Assembly (NCBI GenBank): GCA_029339505.1
Contig: JAQISU010000119.1
Location: forward strand, 3,626,001 to 3,690,000
Direction: 5' to 3'
DNA: 64,000 nt
Source: Unio delphinus
Lineage: Eukaryota > Mollusca > Bivalvia > Unionida > Unionidae
Part shown: positions 39,797-52,443 of the stretch, piece after piece
Layout: each line of letters begins with the position of its first letter
Numbering within the stretch: position 1 is the stretch's first letter
Translations under genes and position numbers: made by a program
The notes under the pieces: generated by a model
What the model saw: only the letters and a program-made list of their open reading frames with translations
Databases searched by the model: none
Told to the model about the DNA's origin: nothing

Positions 39797-42480
39797 CTAT
39801 ATACGAGGGGTCACCAACACGGTGCCCGCGGGCACCAGGTCGCCCCCAAAGACCACATGAGTGGCCCGCAGGCCTGTTCTAAAAATAGCACAACTCAGCT
39901 GCGTATAAATTCGTATTTTATTATGTTGCTAGTCTTTTTTAATCACACCTTGCATTTATATAGATTTAAAAAATTACAATATCTTAAAAATATGTTTCTT
40001 ATACTTGAAGGTTAGATAAGTTTAGGTGAACTCTAACGTACTACAGTTCGAAGGTCAGTATTGTGCGTGTGACAATACAGTGCTCGTGGAGAGTATGCTA
40101 GCGGGCGCAGAAAAGATCGGCGCAAAACGCAGTTTCTCATCCCAAACATATGGGTAAAAAAGAAAGAAAACCTATCACTTTCACAACGAATTGGAGTCTG
40201 AGTTCTTTTTTATGACTGTGAAAGAAACCTGCGTTTGTCTTATATGCGGAGCGACTGTGGCAACGGCAAAGCGGCACAATGTGGAGAGACACTTTACTAC
40301 GAATCATACAAACTACAATGCTAACTACCCACCGGGAAGCGCACTACGGGCAGAGCTAATTACAACTTCGGGTAAGCGACAGGATTTTTTCACAAGGCCG
40401 GCGAAAAGGTCACAAAAAGCAACCGAAGCCTCTTTTAGAGCTATGCATTTCCTGATCAAGAAGAATAAGGCATTTTCAGACGGAGAAGTTGTCAAAGAAG
40501 CAATGATGATAATTGCTAACACTGTACTTAAAGACGAGAAATATGGAACCGAAGTAATCGCTACTCTCTCCGACGTCCAACTGGGGGCATCTACAATTGC
40601 TAGACGAGTGTCAGTTTTGTCTAGTAACTTTGTCGATCAGCTGGACCGGGATCTGGCGAGGTGCAGGTGGTTTAGCATCCAGTGCGACGAGTCCGTGGAC
40701 ATCAGTAGTACAAAGCAGCTGATGGTTTTTATCCGGATGGTGTTTGAAGATTTCTCCACAGGAGAAAAACTCCTGACACTACTGCCTATAAAGACAACTA
40801 CTAGGAGAGTTGACATTTATAACACAGTGAAGGAGTTTTTCGTGCAGAAAAAGGTACCATTGGAAAATTTTGTAGCGGTGACCACAGATGGGGCTCCTCC
40901 TATGATTGGCCGACATGCAGGTTTCATCGCTCACTGTAAAGGTGACCCAGACTTCCCAAAATTTCTGCATTACCACTGCATCATTCACCAGCAGATTTTG
41001 TATGCCAAAGTAATCGGTTTTGGGCACGTGATGATTCCCGTTGTGAAAATCATAAACATTATACGCTCCAAAGCAAAACAGCACAGGATTTTCAAAGTGC
41101 TATTGGAGGAGATGGCAGCTGAATATGGTGACCTGCTACTACACACAGAAATCAGATGGCTCAGCAGAGAATGAGTTTTACTTCGTTTTTGTCACTTTAG
41201 GGTGAAATCAAAGAGTTCATGCAGTCCAAAGGCGCAGACGTCTTACTGCTAGAGGACTCTGAGTGGACACTTGACCTTGCATTTTTGACGGACATTACTG
41301 GAAAACTAAATAAGTGCTTTAAATGCATTTAAGCCAAAATTAACATTTTCTCTGTGGATATACATGTACAGAGAAAAAAGGTGCTGCACTTTCCCTCTGT
41401 GCAGTCAGTGCTGAAAGACAATGCTTCTGCATCTGATACATTTGACTAAGTTGCTGACAGGTACTGTGAAGTCATAAACAGACTTGGGCAATAGTTCAAT
41501 CCTGTCATGAATGTGGACACAACAAGCTTTGCTGAGCAACTAAGTACAACGTTCAACTTGGATTCTGGACAGGTGGACATTGAAATCATAACATTGCAAA
41601 ATGACCTCCACCTCAAAGCCTACCATTCTGCACCAAACGTTTGGTGTCTTGTTGACACAGAAAAGTACAGTGGTGTGTGTAAAGCAGCTATGATTGTTGC
41701 CAGCCTGTTTGGTTCTACCTCTCTATGTGAATCAGCATTTTCTGACATGAACTTCATCAAGAATAAACACAGAACACTTCTCACTGATGCACATTTGAAA
41801 GAGTCACTCACAGTTGCAGTGTCAAGTTACACACCATATTACAATACAATGGTAAACAGCATACAATGCCAGTCTTCACACTAACAAAGAAAATGATACC
41901 AGATGTCAGTGGCAACATGTCAGTGCCGTGGCAAAGTTTAATTAAAATATTGAAGAATTGTTCAATTTAAAATGTGTGTTCATGACATGTAACAGTTGTT
42001 ATTTTGTTAAAACTAAAGCAGAGTTGGTCATTAGTTCAAAATGTGACAAGATTTATTTAAAAATATTTAAGTTTTTTCACTACATTATATACATTAAAAT
42101 ATACATAATTGATAACCTTTTGAAACATAGTGTAACATAGTTCATGATCTGTTTAAAAAGTATGTCAGTGGCTAGTGAAAATGGGACATTTTTCCTAAGA
42201 AATGTAATGTAAGTGATCATCTGAAAATTTAACAATTACTGAGATAAATAGAAATAAAGGGCTGAATATTGATCTATGTTTCCCACCTTGTCATTGTTGG
42301 TAATTATTGTGAGAAATCATTAACGTGATCAGAGTCTTCACATTATTAATAATGTATAAGGCAATCTAAGCAAATTTGTTATTTCAGAAGAGTGTATCAA
42401 ACTGGTAGCCATTCGTATGACTCAGTACCAATGAAGTAGCTCTCATCAGTATCAAAGAGGTTGGTGACCCTGCCATATAC
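39797..42480 (+). mobile_element. hAT DNA transposon (ZBED/GTF2IRD2-like), 2.67 kb, with 8-bp target duplication
   Basis: The body is 39805-42472. Inverted ends: GAGGGGTCACCAAC at 39805-39818 and GTTGGTGACCCTG at 42460-42472. Flanking 8-mers CTATATAC (39797-39804) and CCATATAC (42473-42480) agree at 7 of 8 positions, as expected for a hAT target-site duplication. The right flank continues into the LINE, and the left flank (about 39775-39796) also looks LINE-like, so the hAT landed in the right-arm LINE copy. Confidence 0.85.
40191..41884 (+). pseudogene. hAT transposase (ZBED5/GTF2IRD2-like), broken
   Basis: The main frame (40191-41174; first in-frame ATG at 40212) carries a BED-type zinc finger (CVCLICGA...RH...H) and the RNase H-like core with the SIQCDESVDIS and TTDGAPPM motifs and the HCIIHQQ phrase typical of this family. 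It ends at a TGA at 41172-41174 just after RWLSR. The region 41175-41506 is frame-broken. A second open piece (41507-41884) carries the C-terminal dimerisation region (CESAFSDMNFIKNKHRTLL). An upstream ATG at 40150 is out of frame by one base. The zinc finger and core are unusually well preserved compared with the rest of the window, suggesting a young insertion. Confidence 0.85.
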
Positions 42481-44211
42481 TATTGCAAAAAAGCAAATTC
42501 AAATTCAATTTAGAGGTTAAGGCCGAATTATTTGATGACCATCCTTTGAACATTTCAGATCATCATCCTGTAAAAATACAGTTGGTCATTCCTTTTGCAT
42601 ATAATATAATCATGGCTGACAAGCATATTTCTTCATTTATACCTATTTATTTGTTCTGCCGATGCTTTCTTCCAAATTTATGGAGGGAATTATATGCAAT
42701 GAATTTTTAGCGCAACTGAATAAGACAGAACTAGTGACAAATGTCGATATTGAAGTTATTATTCAAGACATGGTAAAGATTCTACATGAAGTAGCTTCTA
42801 GGTTTCTGTCCATAAAAAGGTTTTGCGCGTACGCTAACCCCTATTGGAAACTGCTAAACGTAAAAAAATCATACAGAATTGAGGCTGAAACGTAGGGTAT
42901 GGATCAAAAGTGATAGGCCAAGAGGATGGGAATTTCAGTCATACGCTAACTATAAGTAAGCGAAGAAACTGTCTGGAAACGAATTACTAAGAGCAAAAGA
43001 AATGTGTGATAGAGAACAGTTATGTGATCTTAAAAAGGCTGCAGAGCTCGATATTTCCACTTTCTATCAGTTTATACGGAATAAAAGACAAAAACGTGAT
43101 TACATATACGAAATTGAATCTAAAGGAAAAAATGTACACGGCCACGACTCTAGAAGAGTCTTTTGGGCAAATCATTTTTCCAATTCGTCACTACCTGACA
43201 ATACCTATCTGTAAAATGAGAATCATTACCAGATGGTCTTAACAGAGGTTAAAAAACAAAGCATAGAAACCCATCCCACTTTCATGAAGTTGTTGAAAAA
43301 ATTCCCACTAGAGAAGAAATCAGTAGTGCAATTTGTTCTCTAAGTAAAGATAAGGCATGTGGTCATGATGGTTGCCGAGCATTTACTGTTTGCGGACTCT
43401 CAAAGCAGTGTACAGTTACTTGAAACTGTCTTTAAAAAGTGTACGAGGTCGAGGAGTACCAATGCCATTTTAAACAAGGTTTAGTAATACCAATATTTAA
43501 AGGAGAAGGAAAAGGCAAAGTAGATATGAATAATTACCGTGAAATAACTATAGTTCCGGTGCTTAAGAAAATCCTAGAACAAATTATATATAATGGAATA
43601 CTTATATTTTATAACCACATTCATTTTCCAAATCCATTGCAACAAGGTTTTAGGAATAATTGTGGTATTATCACTGTAGCTTTTTATATCAAAGAATCTA
43701 TATGCTACTATATGGGTAAAGATACTCCTGTCTATGCAACATTTCTTGATAATGCTAAGGCCTTCAATACAGTCTGGCACAAAGGTTTTTTTTACAAGCT
43801 GTACAAGCTTGGCATAAAAGGGAAGACGTGGCTCATCATGAAAGACTAGTTTAAGGGAGTAACCAGTTCTGTTTTATTTGCGCGCAAATTGTCCAAATAT
43901 TTTAATATTAAGCAGGATGTAGGACATGGTCGTATCTTATCATCTGCTTGGTTCTTTCTCGTTACGATAGACGATTTGATCACTGATTTAGATCACACTT
44001 TGCGAGGCCTTGTCGATCTCCACCTGCCGTTTGTCTTATTACCTGATCACACAACTGTAATGGCTAATTCCCATCATTCGATGCAGCAATCCGCTCGATA
44101 CAATCTCTAATTATGCGAAAAGGTGGAGATCGAAATATAACGCAGACAAAAGTTGCAGCATACTCTTTACAAACAAAAGAAGAACTTATATCCCTTCTTG
44201 TTTGTGTGTAA

Positions 44212-44214
<3 letters not shown>
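42481..44214 (+). pseudogene. LINE ORF2 fragment, right-arm copy
   Basis: Mirror copy of 25150-26905. The reverse transcriptase core (43439-43849) keeps FLDNAKAFNTVWH and the KDTPVYATFLDN stretch. The YADD position reads LPDHTT, different from LAECTT in the left copy, so the active site was lost independently or each copy drifted further. A TAG at 43847-43849 and several frameshifts break the frame. The 5' end is cut off at the hAT insertion and the central relic; the 3' end is cut by the (AT)n tract at 44217. Confidence 0.85.

Positions 44215-44216
<2 letters not shown>

Positions 44217-44299
<83 letters not shown>
44217..44299. repeat. (AT)n microsatellite
   Basis: About 83 bp of AT dinucleotide at the broken 3' end of the right LINE copy. 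Confidence 0.96.
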
Positions 44300-44302
<3 letters not shown>

Positions 44303-44306
44303 AGGC

Positions 44307-44343
44307 TGGCTGCTCCAAGTGTATGACTTGCCACACAGGTGAC
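44307..44343. mobile_element. 37-bp fragment of the Kolobok-type transposase exon
   Basis: Matches 50821-50857, inside a transposase exon of the element further right, at 36 of 37 bases and in the same orientation. It sits exactly at the junction between the (AT)n tract and the restart of arm homology. It may be a filler sequence copied during break repair, or the scar of an older insertion. Confidence 0.75.
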
Positions 44344-44436
44344 AAATCAAAACAAACTTTAGATACCAAACTAAAAATTAGTTTATTAAATAATGACTGA
44401 TTCATTTATTATTTTATTTTAGATATTTTTTGCATC

Positions 44437-44877
44437 ATGGACTACAAATTATGTCTTCTCGGCATGGCACTGCTTCTTCACTGCGATGACATTTATGCAA
44501 GAAGAAATTTTACCACTCGCAACACACAATGTCGGGGTGACTCGGAGTGTGGATCCCACGGTGAAACGTATTGGTGGTGTTATGTAGATGACGATGACCA
44601 TTGGGAATATTGCTGCAATAGCAAGTGCGACTATAATGGAGCACCATACAAGTATTGCTGGGCAGGAACGCATTTGGATTATTGCCATGCAATCATTTAC
44701 GATGCTGATAATGGACAAAAGTGCGATCCAGAACATCCCTGCGGCCATCACCTTTATCCTGAGAACATGCGTAACAAGTGTTGGTGTTATACAGATTTGA
44801 AAACGAAAACATGGGCATTGTGCAGTCTATCGTCTATTCCCGAATGCCACATAGCCGTGGATTACTACGATAAATAA
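44437..44877 (+). CDS. Small secreted cysteine-rich protein (146 aa), intact
   Basis: The predicted protein has an N-terminal signal peptide (CLLGMALLLHC core, cleavage probably after the Ala near residue 20). Three Cys-rich repeats follow, with W-C-Y...W-x-Y-C/C-type motifs: YWWCYVDDDDHWEYCC, YKYCWAG...DYC and CWCYTD...W.LC. About 18 cysteines are in the mature part, in even spacing that suggests disulfide bonding. The fold family is not identified; I recall similar short secreted proteins from molluscs. It resembles fibronectin type II/kringle-like WCYxD signatures only superficially. The ATG at 44437 is preceded by an intron-acceptor-like TTTTATTTTAG, so a 5' non-coding exon is possible. 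The other arm has a dead copy (21564-22003). This is the only ordinary gene in the window that looks fully intact. Confidence 0.8.
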   Translation: MDYKLCLLGMALLLHCDDIYARRNFTTRNTQCRGDSECGSHGETYWWCYVDDDDHWEYCCNSKCDYNGAPYKYCWAGTHLDYCHAIIYDADNGQKCDPEHPCGHHLYPENMRNKCWCYTDLKTKTWALCSLSSIPECHIAVDYYDK

Positions 44878-45907
44878 TTAAATTAAATTATGTTCTTATC
44901 AGCAATTAACAAGGATATTAAATAATACATTCCATTCTGATTTTGTAAACAAAGAAATTAAGCTTCAGTGCTGAAAATTTATTGGACTATCCAGTTTATC
45001 CAGTGGTTATACATTTTGGGAATAAAGCATTATCCTTGCAGTATAGCGATACCTTGTTTATTCTTATAATCGTTAGCATCAATCTGGTAGAATTATATTT
45101 TGAGCGTTAATGTTATTACTAAGTTAAATCCACGTTCCGGGTATAAATAATAAATAAATAAATAAAAGTAACGAACGTGAGAGCTAGCATATATTTCCAA
45201 AGATTAAACATAACTGAACGTATATATGGCAATATAACTAAAATACTTCAATCAATATCATCTAGTTATATTTCCTGTTCAAACTCGTCTTCTTCCCTTC
45301 AGTGAGTGGGATTATCTTTTAAGTTAATACTACTAGCACTGTTGCAAAGTAGCTTTGACGATTTTTTGATGCATCCAAATATAATTCCAGTTTCGGAAAA
45401 ATGATTACGTGATTGCCATTATTAGATCTTAAATGCTTAGCCACGCAGTCGGGTATAAAACTACCAATTATTGGATAATTTAGGTAAATACAATAATCCT
45501 GTTACAAATTTCATTATAACATGCATGTATTCCTTCCTTGATATGAACTGTTTGTATGATGTAAATATTAAAACACTACATATCACAGATGATATCACTA
45601 AACTAAAATGTAGAAATATAAAACACTACATATCACATATGATATCACTAAACGAAAATATAGAAATATAAAACACTACATATCACAGATGATATCATTA
45701 AACTAAAATATAGAAATATAAGAATAGTCACCATGTACGCAATTGAAAAACATAAGATGTTATATGCTTGAAATCGTTATCAAATCACGTCGTGATATTT
45801 CCATGACAACCATTTTGGTTAATGTGAGTAATGAATCATAACACTGCAAACCTTAAAAAAAGATAACGATGTGTTGAAACAACATTTTTACATATGATAT
45901 TTAATCG
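44878..45907. other. 3' flank of the secreted gene; arm sequence with a local insertion
   Basis: 44878-45017 and 45545-45907 match the left arm. About 530 bp between them have no left counterpart. A 66-codon plus frame (45471-45671) lies over the 50-bp repeat and is not a gene. Confidence 0.5.
45571..45720. repeat. 50-bp tandem repeat, three copies (one in left arm)
   Basis: AAACACTACATATCACA recurs at 45571, 45621 and 45671. The left arm shows only a single reverse-complement copy near 21395-21425. Confidence 0.9.
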
Positions 45908-46123
45908 TTAAAGGTCTACTAGCGTCAAAAACACATTATACATCAAAATATACCTTTTTCGCTGAATATTTCCGAAATGTACATTTTAGATGTAGCTTTT
46001 AACTCACAAAGGAGAAAAAAAAGTATTGTTTGAGCATACATTGACGTTGTACGGAAAACGCTCCAGAAATATTTGTAAACTTCCGGTGAAAAGTCTGATT
46101 TCCGGAAGTGACGTTTAGCGTAT

Positions 46124-47638
46124 GTGATGATAATAGGTGATAGTGACGATACGTGCTATTTTGTGGCAAATTTATCATGCTCATCTTCGTTGTTTGATGA
46201 AGGTGAACCCCTTGATTATGAACAAATTCATGAATCTGAAGATTCTGCTCATTACGAAGTGAGGCCGTATCAGTTTCAGCCCGAACGAGATGAGTGTCAA
46301 GGCCCTGAACTGGCTGAAGAAAACAGTCACGATCAAGCTGAACAGCGGTTGGGTTCTACATTCTGGTAATTACTATTACCATACTGCAGTTATTGCTAAC
46401 TATTACTAATATATTTTTTTCTTTTGTGTTATTTGAATTTCATAATGACGAGAGAAGTAAAGGAATATGGAAATCGTTTGTTGGACGTCTTCAGAAAAGA
46501 GTTTCACGTAGCATGATTCATCAATAACTAGTGGTGTTAAAATTTGACACTTAAGACTCAGACTATGAGAGGTTTCGAAATAAATGCTTTATTAAATGTA
46601 TGACTAAAGTTTGTTCTTTTAAAGCACACGTACCCTGAATGTAGCTTTTAATCCAGTCAATTGGTATACATTTTTATATCCTACATGGATAGATTCTTAG
46701 CTAGCATATTTTTCCATGTCAGTTAAGGTTACAGTAATAGTGGCAAATAATACACAAAAAGTTTATGGAGGAACTAATACAGAGAATAATATACAACATT
46801 TCTGATGAGATGTATGTTTTATCATTGTGGTACAAAAGATGCAACTGTAGAAGTCTTACCATTATGACACACACACACACTTGATAATCTAAGAGCTACA
46901 CAGTTGCTGTCTAACCAAATAATTAGGATATAGCATATTTACCATGTTTTAGTTATTCATGTGGAAATTGCAGCATTAAATAAACGGTTGAAGAGTGTAG
47001 ATGCTGTAAAGAGATCAGTGTGATTTTTGAAAAGACCAAGGAGCTAATTGTGGATTGCATCATCAATCATCCTGGATTTTTGACAGTTTGCTTAGATGAA
47101 TATGTCCTGGAAGCAGCATACTATGCCTACAGACAGCAGTATGGAAATCGCGAGGAAATTCTGTCAGAGTATGTAAACAATTGTACATCTAGGCAAAATA
47201 TTATCGCTATAATTATGCCGCCAATATCAGTAAAAACTTCAAACATACAATACTTACATATCTTGAACGAACTCTGCATTATGACATTTAAAAAATGTCG
47301 TCTGTATGCATTCACTTAAGATTCATTTAGGTGACTACCATTCGTTGTATTAAAATCTAATATTATCCTAAACGTCTTGACTAGGAAAACTTTAAATAAC
47401 TAAGTTAAAACCAGAATAGGTGACAGAATATAACTTCATTCAAATATTCAAGTCTAAAATATGTTGCGTATTATGTTTTCAGTCGTAATAGATACACCGC
47501 ATACATGCAGCTGGTAAGATGGTTTTGGGGATATCTTGGCATGAAATTAGAGTTGCTTTGCCATCCTGTGCAGTAGATGCAATCAGGCAGACGTTCCCAA
47601 GTGAATGTGGTAACTACACCGGTTTTAAGCACTTGTAG
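46124..47638 (+). pseudogene. P2X7 C-terminal ballast-domain-like gene carried by the Kolobok-type element
   Basis: Three exons can be read. Exon 1 (46124-46369) is acidic, ends near QRLGSTFW and stops at a GT donor at 46370. Exon 2 (about 46953-47168) starts after a TTTTAG acceptor. It has a Cys cluster (SCGNC...ECRCC), then HPGFLTVCLDEYVLEAAYYAYRQQYGNREE, which matches the zinc-cysteine ballast domain of vertebrate P2X7 receptors and its free-standing invertebrate relatives. Exon 3 (about 47483-47638) gives RYTAYMQLVRWFWGYLG. After a one-base shift it continues with ALPSCAVDAIRQTFPSE to a stop at 47636-47638. Splice sites agree with GT-AG and phase. There is one in-frame TAA (46981-46983) and one frameshift (near 47540). 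No channel part is present, so this is the ballast domain alone; its role in the transposon is unknown. Confidence 0.75.
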
Positions 47639-48600
47639 TTAACTTGCAGACAGCCATCAACTTATCCAGCCTCAGGGATTGGCTCTACAAAAATGGTGGT
47701 AACTAACAGCCGACTGGTTTCCTGACCATTTTTTCCAGTGATGTCATCAACATTTCAACATGTTCTGAAATTTGTAAATAATATAGCAATAAATGTTAAA
47801 ATGGTATTCATTTTAAACGCACAACTAGTATTTGACTATAATTATTTTGTTACAATATATGATCTCGTTGTGCTAGAAAACATAAATTAAATCAAGCTGC
47901 TTTGCCATCATTTGTAGTATATGAGATACTGTGAAAGTGTTAGCTACACTCATTTTACAAGTACTTGTACATTGCATGCAAATAGGATGTGTCAAACTGG
48001 AGAGCATTCACCTTGTCTGGCCTCTGGAATCGGCTGCATAGAGTTGGCGGTAACTATAAAAAGACTCTGGTTTCTTGACGATATCACCCAGTGCTGCCAT
48101 CAACTCTTCAACATAGTCTGAAAGAAGGAATACCCCCACCCAATTTAAGAAACTAACAATAATTTCATTCACTTATTATATCCTCACAAATAATTTACTA
48201 AACATAATTGGAGACAAGATCTAAATAGTATTCATTTTAACATAAATATATATTGTTATAGAATACATAAAAATTTTGTCATGATGTATGATTCTGAATA
48301 TGTGCTACAAAAATGAATCTGCATGAACTTTTTTTGGCTTAAGATCTATGAAATCTGATTAGCTTTGCCTGCAGCATATTTAATCCATTGGGATAGTCTA
48401 ACTAAAACGGTAACTACACAGGTTTCACGGCCTTGTACTTATCTTGCAAATCGAGATTTGTGAGCCTGGACAGCATTCAACTTGTCTGGCCTCTGGAATT
48501 GGCTGCATAGAGGTAATGGTGTCTGTCTATCAACATACTCGGGTTCTTTTACCATTTCACCTAGTGCTGCAATAAGCCCTTTAACATATTCTGATTTTTT
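47483..48600. repeat. Tandem triplication of the convergent last exons of both Kolobok-element genes
   Basis: Three diverged copies (about 47530-47790, 47890-48130, 48345-48600) each contain a piece of the ballast-gene last exon (+) followed by a piece of the transposase last exon (-). The shared anchor GCTTTGCC lies at 47554, 47898 and 48362. Copy 1 is readable for the plus gene. Copy 3 is readable for the minus gene. Copy 2 is decayed for both. Confidence 0.8.
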
Positions 48601-51600
48601 TTTATCTTAGTAAATTAGGAAACTCTGGAAAATGTCATCAGCTGCCTATATTAACACTGATAATTTACCAAAAATACTTGCTTGATATAACTAGAAAAAA
48701 AAATTAAAATAGTATTAATTTCTTATACATATAAATCTTTTTTTCAATGAATCATTATTTTGTCACAATATGATTTTAAATGTGCTACAAATATAAATCT
48801 ACACCTCAGTGTGATGCAATATATATGGGTACATACTGTATGTGCAGTCTTCTTTGACTTCTTTCACAATGTATCCTCCTTTTTTGTACTTCGGAAATGA
48901 AATCTGGTATTGGCTGGTTCCAGAGCTCGTCATTGCCTGTGGTCTGTTGGCATTTTTATTGAAATGGAGTGCCGCTAGATGCATTCAAATACTAAGAAGA
49001 CAAATAAGCATTAAATATGAAAAATGCATATATATTTTTAAAATAACATTGTGTAAAATCTGCTTAAATAGTTTTGGCTTTTGTTTCTGACTATTTTTTT
49101 GGAAGCAATTATGTATAATATTTCACATTTCTACAAACTGTTCTTTTATATTGATTACTTACAAACTATCACATTAGTCATTGTTAAGATGACTTTTCAT
49201 AGGCTATACATAATTTACATGTTTCTCATTCCAAGATATGAAAATGCCAACATTTTTGGAACGAAATGATTTACAACACTATGGGATGCTTCTACATTTG
49301 ATGTCTGATGGATGGGTGATAACTCTTTGATGTCTTTTGGCAGCTTCTTACTCAGTACAACTTATTCAATCTTCACACAAGCCTTGGTTCCTGAACAGAG
49401 ATTAATACTATGTTGTAGTTTGATCAAGCATACCAAAACATCCACCTATTTTTAAACTTTACAAATGTAGCAGAAATAAATAAAATATTCTTGAAGAAAT
49501 CTACTAAATCGGGTCTTTCTTAAAATTACAAAAATGTATTAATAATTATAAGAAACTTTACAGTTTACTAAACAGATCACATGTGTGATCTCGTAAAGAA
49601 CAAACATACTTAAATTGTATTAGTTTATTATGAAATGTGATTCTTACCAGATTGTAACCATTTGTAACGTACATTGGCCTCAGGTAGACAGTCGTGTAGA
49701 CAGCTCGGAAATAAGATTATTTTCATGTGTATGTCGGTTCTGGACATGATTAGCAACAGAATGCCACTTGGCAACACTTAGGTCACCATTACCAGGTTCG
49801 CTTGAAGCTGCACACCAGTACAGGTGATTTGAAATGCTCCGAATCCAATTCCTCACATCCTCACATTGCTTTTATCCGACAATGTGTTCTAGTTTCTTCT
49901 TCATACCTGGAAATAAAATGATTCAAGACAATTTTTTTATTTTCTATATTTATGATTGCAATCAAATTGATATGTTAACTTCACAACTTTAATAATATAA
50001 CTTGAAGCATACAATGATTGTATTACCATATGTGCTTGTATAAGAGTTGCATAAAATGGTCTAATTCAGTGTAGTAAACATTAGAATTCACACACACATA
50101 CATACCTTTTGTAACATGCCAAACATCAAAACAGTGTGTGGCAGTCATATTATCTCTGATCCATTTCTGTATCTGGACATGTCGGTCTGTAATAATTTTG
50201 CCCACCTCCACACCATGGCTCTGTAGTTTATTGATGGCTCTAGCAAGTTCTTCTTTCTCCATGTGGTAGCTGCTGTTCACTTCATTGCTCTAAAACAAAA
50301 CGTTTAAGCAAATAACACTATATTTATTATAATGTCACTTATACACAACTTAAATGTATTATACCATCTATTGTCACACACAAAATTGTTTTACTCTTGC
50401 ACAATTTAAACATTAATCAGAATATCTTTTATATAAATATGTGACTTTCTATATTGTAAAGAAGCACATAAATTACCTGTACCAGCTCAATATCCAGGAC
50501 TTTTCCCAAATTAACCTCTAGCACACTATAGGCTCCAAACATTGCACTGTGGCCTGGACTATCACATCTACCATCCCCAGCAATTGCAATTGGCTGACAA
50601 AGACTCTGCAACTCTCCAAATGCCCTATCCTGATGTGCCTTCCATACTTTATTGATAGTAGGTGTGAGTAGAGCTCGCTGGTGGGTCATGAATGTGGACA
50701 GGTGTATCACTGGGATACACATGTGATGCATAACTCTAAGAAACTTTGTTGGAGCTGCACCTAAAAAGGATGGCTCTTGACAAGATGATGTTACCAGCTG
50801 GCATGTCTCCAATGTGAGAGTGGCTGCTCCAAGTGTATGACTTGCTACACAGGTGACTCTCCTGTGTAACTATAATTAAAGTGCCAAAAGTGTTGGTTAC
50901 TTACCCTTTTGCTGGTCCATGGCAGTAGTGGCAAGTCAAGAATAATGACAAAAGTTGTTCTTCAAACACAATAAACTTTCTCTCACACATAAGGCTGGTA
51001 GATGGTTGTTCTGAACTGGAAAGAAAATGACAATACAGTAGGATAAAGTTTTCAGAACTTGAACTAAGTTGTTTTTAAGAATCTAGTAAATTTAGTTAAG
51101 TGGTATGCTGTGCAGATAATCAGTTTAATATGTGGAAAAACATACTTAATTGTAGAAGCCAGAAATAGCAATATACACATTTGATTGCACCATCAAATCA
51201 GTAATAAGATCATTTGAAGTTATGCAATTTACATTACCTTTTTTCAGAGGTATCTTAATTGAAACTTGAATTCATAGGGTCACTCTCATCTGGTTTGTAG
51301 CTTGAATCATCAGACTCCCTTATAATGGAACACTCATCTTCAATATCATGAGCATCATCATTGGGGTCTGTGTCCGGTTCATCAAAAGTGTCTATTTTGT
51401 TCTCCATTTCACTATCTGTGTGGACGTCTAAATAACACTGAATGCCCTTGCTCCTTCTCTGCACATGGATATTTACCTGACAACTCGTGAAATATCATAC
51501 ATGTGTATACTGATTATCCTGCTTTTAATACAGATGAGTAATTCATAAATATGCTTAACAATAACAGTGTATTATTGCCAAGCAACAAAAAGTGGACAAA

Positions 51601-52382
51601 AGTATGGTATACAGAGACAATTGCTAACACTATCATACTGAACTAATTTATTGTTACATGTGTCATTTGCTTGTTATATTTTAATTGATTAGATTATATT
51701 TGTGAGTTATACATGTATTAATATTACCAAAATCAATTTGTTTTCCTCTCACAAATGTTTGCGTTCTCTTGGATCTCTTCAGTATCTTGTCAGTCTGACA
51801 TTCAACGGCAATACTGCATGATGATGTCTCTAATCCCTGAAACAAAAACAATACATGAAAAATATATATGTCAGGTTCTAGTAAATAACTGCATCAGATT
51901 AATCGGTACAGCTGTAGTGGTCATATTTTAAGTTTTATGCAAGTTGAATAATGACAAATGCATCATACCTCTTTAATTACTTGAAGAAGCTATGACAAGT
52001 TTGACATATAACAAACACATTGCATAGCTTTCCAACATTAAATAATATCATATCTTTATTGATTTATTAATAAACTATCATATATGAGGCCATATGAAAT
52101 TATATTAAACTTCACCAACCATTTGAACACTGGAAATGCATGGAAAGTTCTCTGTGACATCAATATGCACATCAGGCTATGTCACACCATCTACTGTTGA
52201 GTGTGTGATTGTTGCAGTTTGGGTTTTCTCTTGAACATTGTCTTCTAGATGCTGATTTTGAAACATCTCTTTCAATATTCAACAACATAGATACAGGTAA
52301 ATCAAGCAGTATTGGAAGTTTACATCCTAAACAATATTAAAGGCTTAATTCCATTTTTACCTTGAATGATTCTGTAAACAAT

Positions 52383-52443
<61 letters not shown>

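Noticed and set aside
40779..41084. Minus-strand open frame inside the hAT transposase
   Set aside because: Antisense shadow of the transposase core.
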